Shown here: positions 21,801-22,832 of the stretch, one piece after another
Position numbering within the stretch: position 1 is the stretch's first letter
Layout of the letters: every line of letters begins with the position of its first letter
Origin: Silene noctiflora
Lineage: Eukaryota; Streptophyta; Magnoliopsida; Caryophyllales; Caryophyllaceae
Reading direction: 5' to 3'
DNA: 22,832 nt
Assembly (NCBI GenBank): GCA_009801015.1
Contig: VHZZ01000649.1
Coordinates: 1 to 22,832, forward strand
Notes under the pieces: generated by a model
Databases searched by the model: none
The model's input: the letters and a program-made list of their open reading frames with translations, nothing else
Told to the model about the DNA's origin: nothing
Program-made: the position numbers and the translations under genes

Positions 21801-22353
21801 TCTCGAAGCGAAATATAATCAAGAAATAGAAATATCAATACTCGTAGATGTATAATTAGATGAGTATACATACAGTGAACATGAAGAGCATGGCTTGAAG
21901 ATCCCCAAACTCAAGGTCATCAACAATGGAATCGAACTCGGAAACCTTGCGCATAGCAGGGCAATTAGTAGAAGACAGTTGAAGAAAGACGGTAGCATTA
22001 TCTGCATCATGATAATAGCTAATTCTACGGCAGTCAAACCACTCCTTAGCGTAATCATTAGCTTCATCCTCGTCGCCGTCGGAGAAAGGAATAACGAGTG
22101 GCGTGTCGCGGCGGCTAGAACCGAAGATATCGGCGTCGATTATTCGATTAATGAGGTCCGAAACGTCGGTGCGACGCCGGGATATGAATCCGACGACGGC
22201 GACACCGGTAGACACTGGCGGAGTTGGCGGTGGTGGAATGGGAGATGGTTGGGACTGCGGCGGCGGTAGAGGCGGAGGTGAAGGAGGAGGGCGAGTTAGG
22301 ACTCGCATTGAAGTGGTGGGGTTTGGGTTCTTGGACTTGATGTGGGTGTCCAT
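15817..22353 (-). CDS. SMG8: Nonsense-mediated mRNA decay factor SMG8
   Basis: I reconstructed four exons on the minus strand: 22353-21874, 20569-17660, 16383-16330 and 16077-15817. All introns are GT-AG and phase 0, giving 1,234 aa. The ATG at 22353 is preceded by an in-frame TAG 18 codons upstream. A proline-rich N-terminus (about residues 19-45) leads into VAVVGFISRRRTDVSDLINR, the start of the SMG8/SMG9 G-fold-like domain. The exon 1-2 junction gives LFMFTVCHVIIYIQEG, a family hallmark. Further marks are an alanine run (about 457-475), the C-terminal conserved region with CMHQRHD, CACGRSRKLRDDPFD, CRHFVVYVGFEHECPRGHRY (about 952-971) and CPHC, then SSISQLQRIFV joined to VTPPFP, and the end block LPFVYG...LTGWLMQGTALQV. 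SMG8 with SMG9 binds and restrains the SMG1 kinase that phosphorylates UPF1 in mRNA surveillance; its role in plant lineages lacking SMG1 is less clear. Length and ends match plant homologues. Confidence 0.95.
16822..17133. mobile_element. Possible TIR MITE in SMG8 intron 2
   Basis: The left end, CTTTGTTTGGATTTAAAAAA then GGAGGAAAAGAGAGG, and the right end, TATTTCCCCGATTCAAACAA ACAG, are imperfect inverted repeats of the GTTTGTTTGGAT type found in plant non-autonomous elements. The interior is purine-rich on the plus strand at the left and pyrimidine-rich at the right, so it could fold. Exact ends and target duplication are not clear. Confidence 0.45.
16861..16950 (+). repeat. Purine-rich 44-bp tandem repeat in SMG8 intron 2
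   Basis: A G/A-only unit beginning GAGGGGGAGAAAGGGAAGGG at 16861 repeats from 16905 (period 44, about two copies, nearly identical). The SMG8 transcript reads the opposite strand, so in the pre-mRNA this is a long polypyrimidine tract about 0.5 kb upstream of the exon 3 acceptor. Shadow open frames on both strands here are composition artefacts. Confidence 0.85.
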
Positions 22354-22478
22354 GATTTTGCCAATTCTAGTTCGATGACGTGCAGATGCTGTCTTGATTT
22401 CTTCCTATTTACCTGTTGGGTTTTTTTCGGGTCTTTTTTAGCGGATACTACATAGGTATATTAAATTGAGTTTTTTTG

Positions 22479-22544
22479 TCAAAAACTACCTTATATCAAA
22501 AACTACCTTATATTTAGTGGTATTTGTAAAATGACTACCTTATG
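22479..22544. repeat. 17-bp tandem duplication upstream of SMG8
   Basis: TCAAAAACTACCTTATA at 22479-22495 is repeated exactly at 22496-22512, and a third degenerate unit (AAAATGACTACCTTATG) begins near 22528. On the minus strand the units read TATAAGGTAG, 125-160 bp upstream of the SMG8 ATG, so they could contribute to its promoter. This is speculative. Confidence 0.7.
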
Positions 22545-22606
22545 TTATTTTTCTTGCTCTGGACTATATGATGGAGGCAGCCACGAGATAGGGTATTAGT
22601 ACATGA

Positions 22607-22832
22607 ACTGTTGGGGACATATGGAAACTAGCTAACAAACAAAGGTTAGTCGGTGAAAAATTTGATGTTAAAAGCAAACGAATAGGCAACAAAAACAGAA
22701 AAAGGATACTACCTGATATTGAGTTCATCAAAACCATTGATGTGGAACTCAGGGACACCATGTATAGAGTGTCAAAACAGACTGGAGTGTCTGTTGGGAC
22801 AGTCCATTCTTGGGTGAAGGAGGGGTTACTTA
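22607..22832 (+). mobile_element. Mariner-like transposase, N-terminal fragment cut by the window edge
   Basis: The plus frame starting after a TGA at 22604-22606 reads TVGDIWKLANKQRLVGEKFD, then KSKRIGNKNRKRILPDIEFI and, to the edge, VSKQTGVSVGTVHSWVKEG. This matches the N-terminal DNA-binding part of plant mariner-like (Tc1/mariner, Osmar/Soymar type) transposases: a basic linker with GRKR-like residues, then a second helix-turn-helix before the catalytic domain. The catalytic DDD region would lie outside the window. The first helix-turn-helix upstream is not found in an open frame, and the TGA directly before the block suggests a degraded or 5'-truncated copy. No inverted repeat is seen nearby. 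Confidence 0.75.

Overview
The window is plant nuclear DNA. Both large genes have many spliced exons with GT-AG introns and products typical of land plants, and the rest is AT-rich sequence with plant transposon debris: Ty3-like LTRs starting TGTAATACCCGCC, Stowaway-type MITEs with CTCCCTCCGTCCC ends in TA target sites, a LINE remnant, a mariner-like transposase fragment and a plant mobile domain pseudogene. It is probably a eudicot. Frequent 'tactccgta'-type MITE ends hint weakly at Caryophyllales, but the species cannot be fixed from the sequence alone.

Layout, left to right. Bases 1-211 are the start of an LTR on the minus strand, cut by the window edge. Bases 490-3035 are a decayed plant mobile domain (PMD, MAIN-like) gene on the minus strand, split by a complete solo LTR (1135-2465, plus strand) with a target-site duplication. 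Both LTRs carry an array of 12-bp palindromes at about 20-bp spacing.

Bases 3934-8305 hold a complete 12-exon minus-strand gene for a CHY/CTCHY/RING-H2 zinc-finger E3 ubiquitin ligase (RZPF34/CHYR/MIEL1 family, 278 aa as reconstructed). Its introns contain two Stowaway-like MITEs, another TIR element and a 42-bp direct repeat. Bases 8306-12170 are mainly intergenic, with one TIR element at 9798-10006. Bases 12175-12524 contain two minus-strand open segments that look like terminal exons of a gene I could not identify. Bases 12525-15816 hold small duplications, a foldback element and a frameshifted LINE reverse-transcriptase tail.

Bases 15817-22353 hold a complete 4-exon minus-strand gene for the nonsense-mediated decay factor SMG8 (1,234 aa as reconstructed; all introns phase 0). 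The right edge (22607-22832) is the N-terminal part of a mariner-like transposase on the plus strand.

The two intact genes are co-oriented but belong to separate pathways (ubiquitin ligation and mRNA surveillance). There is no operon-like or cluster logic, and I found no convincing new multi-gene system. The most unusual feature is the regularly spaced palindrome array in the LTR promoter region.
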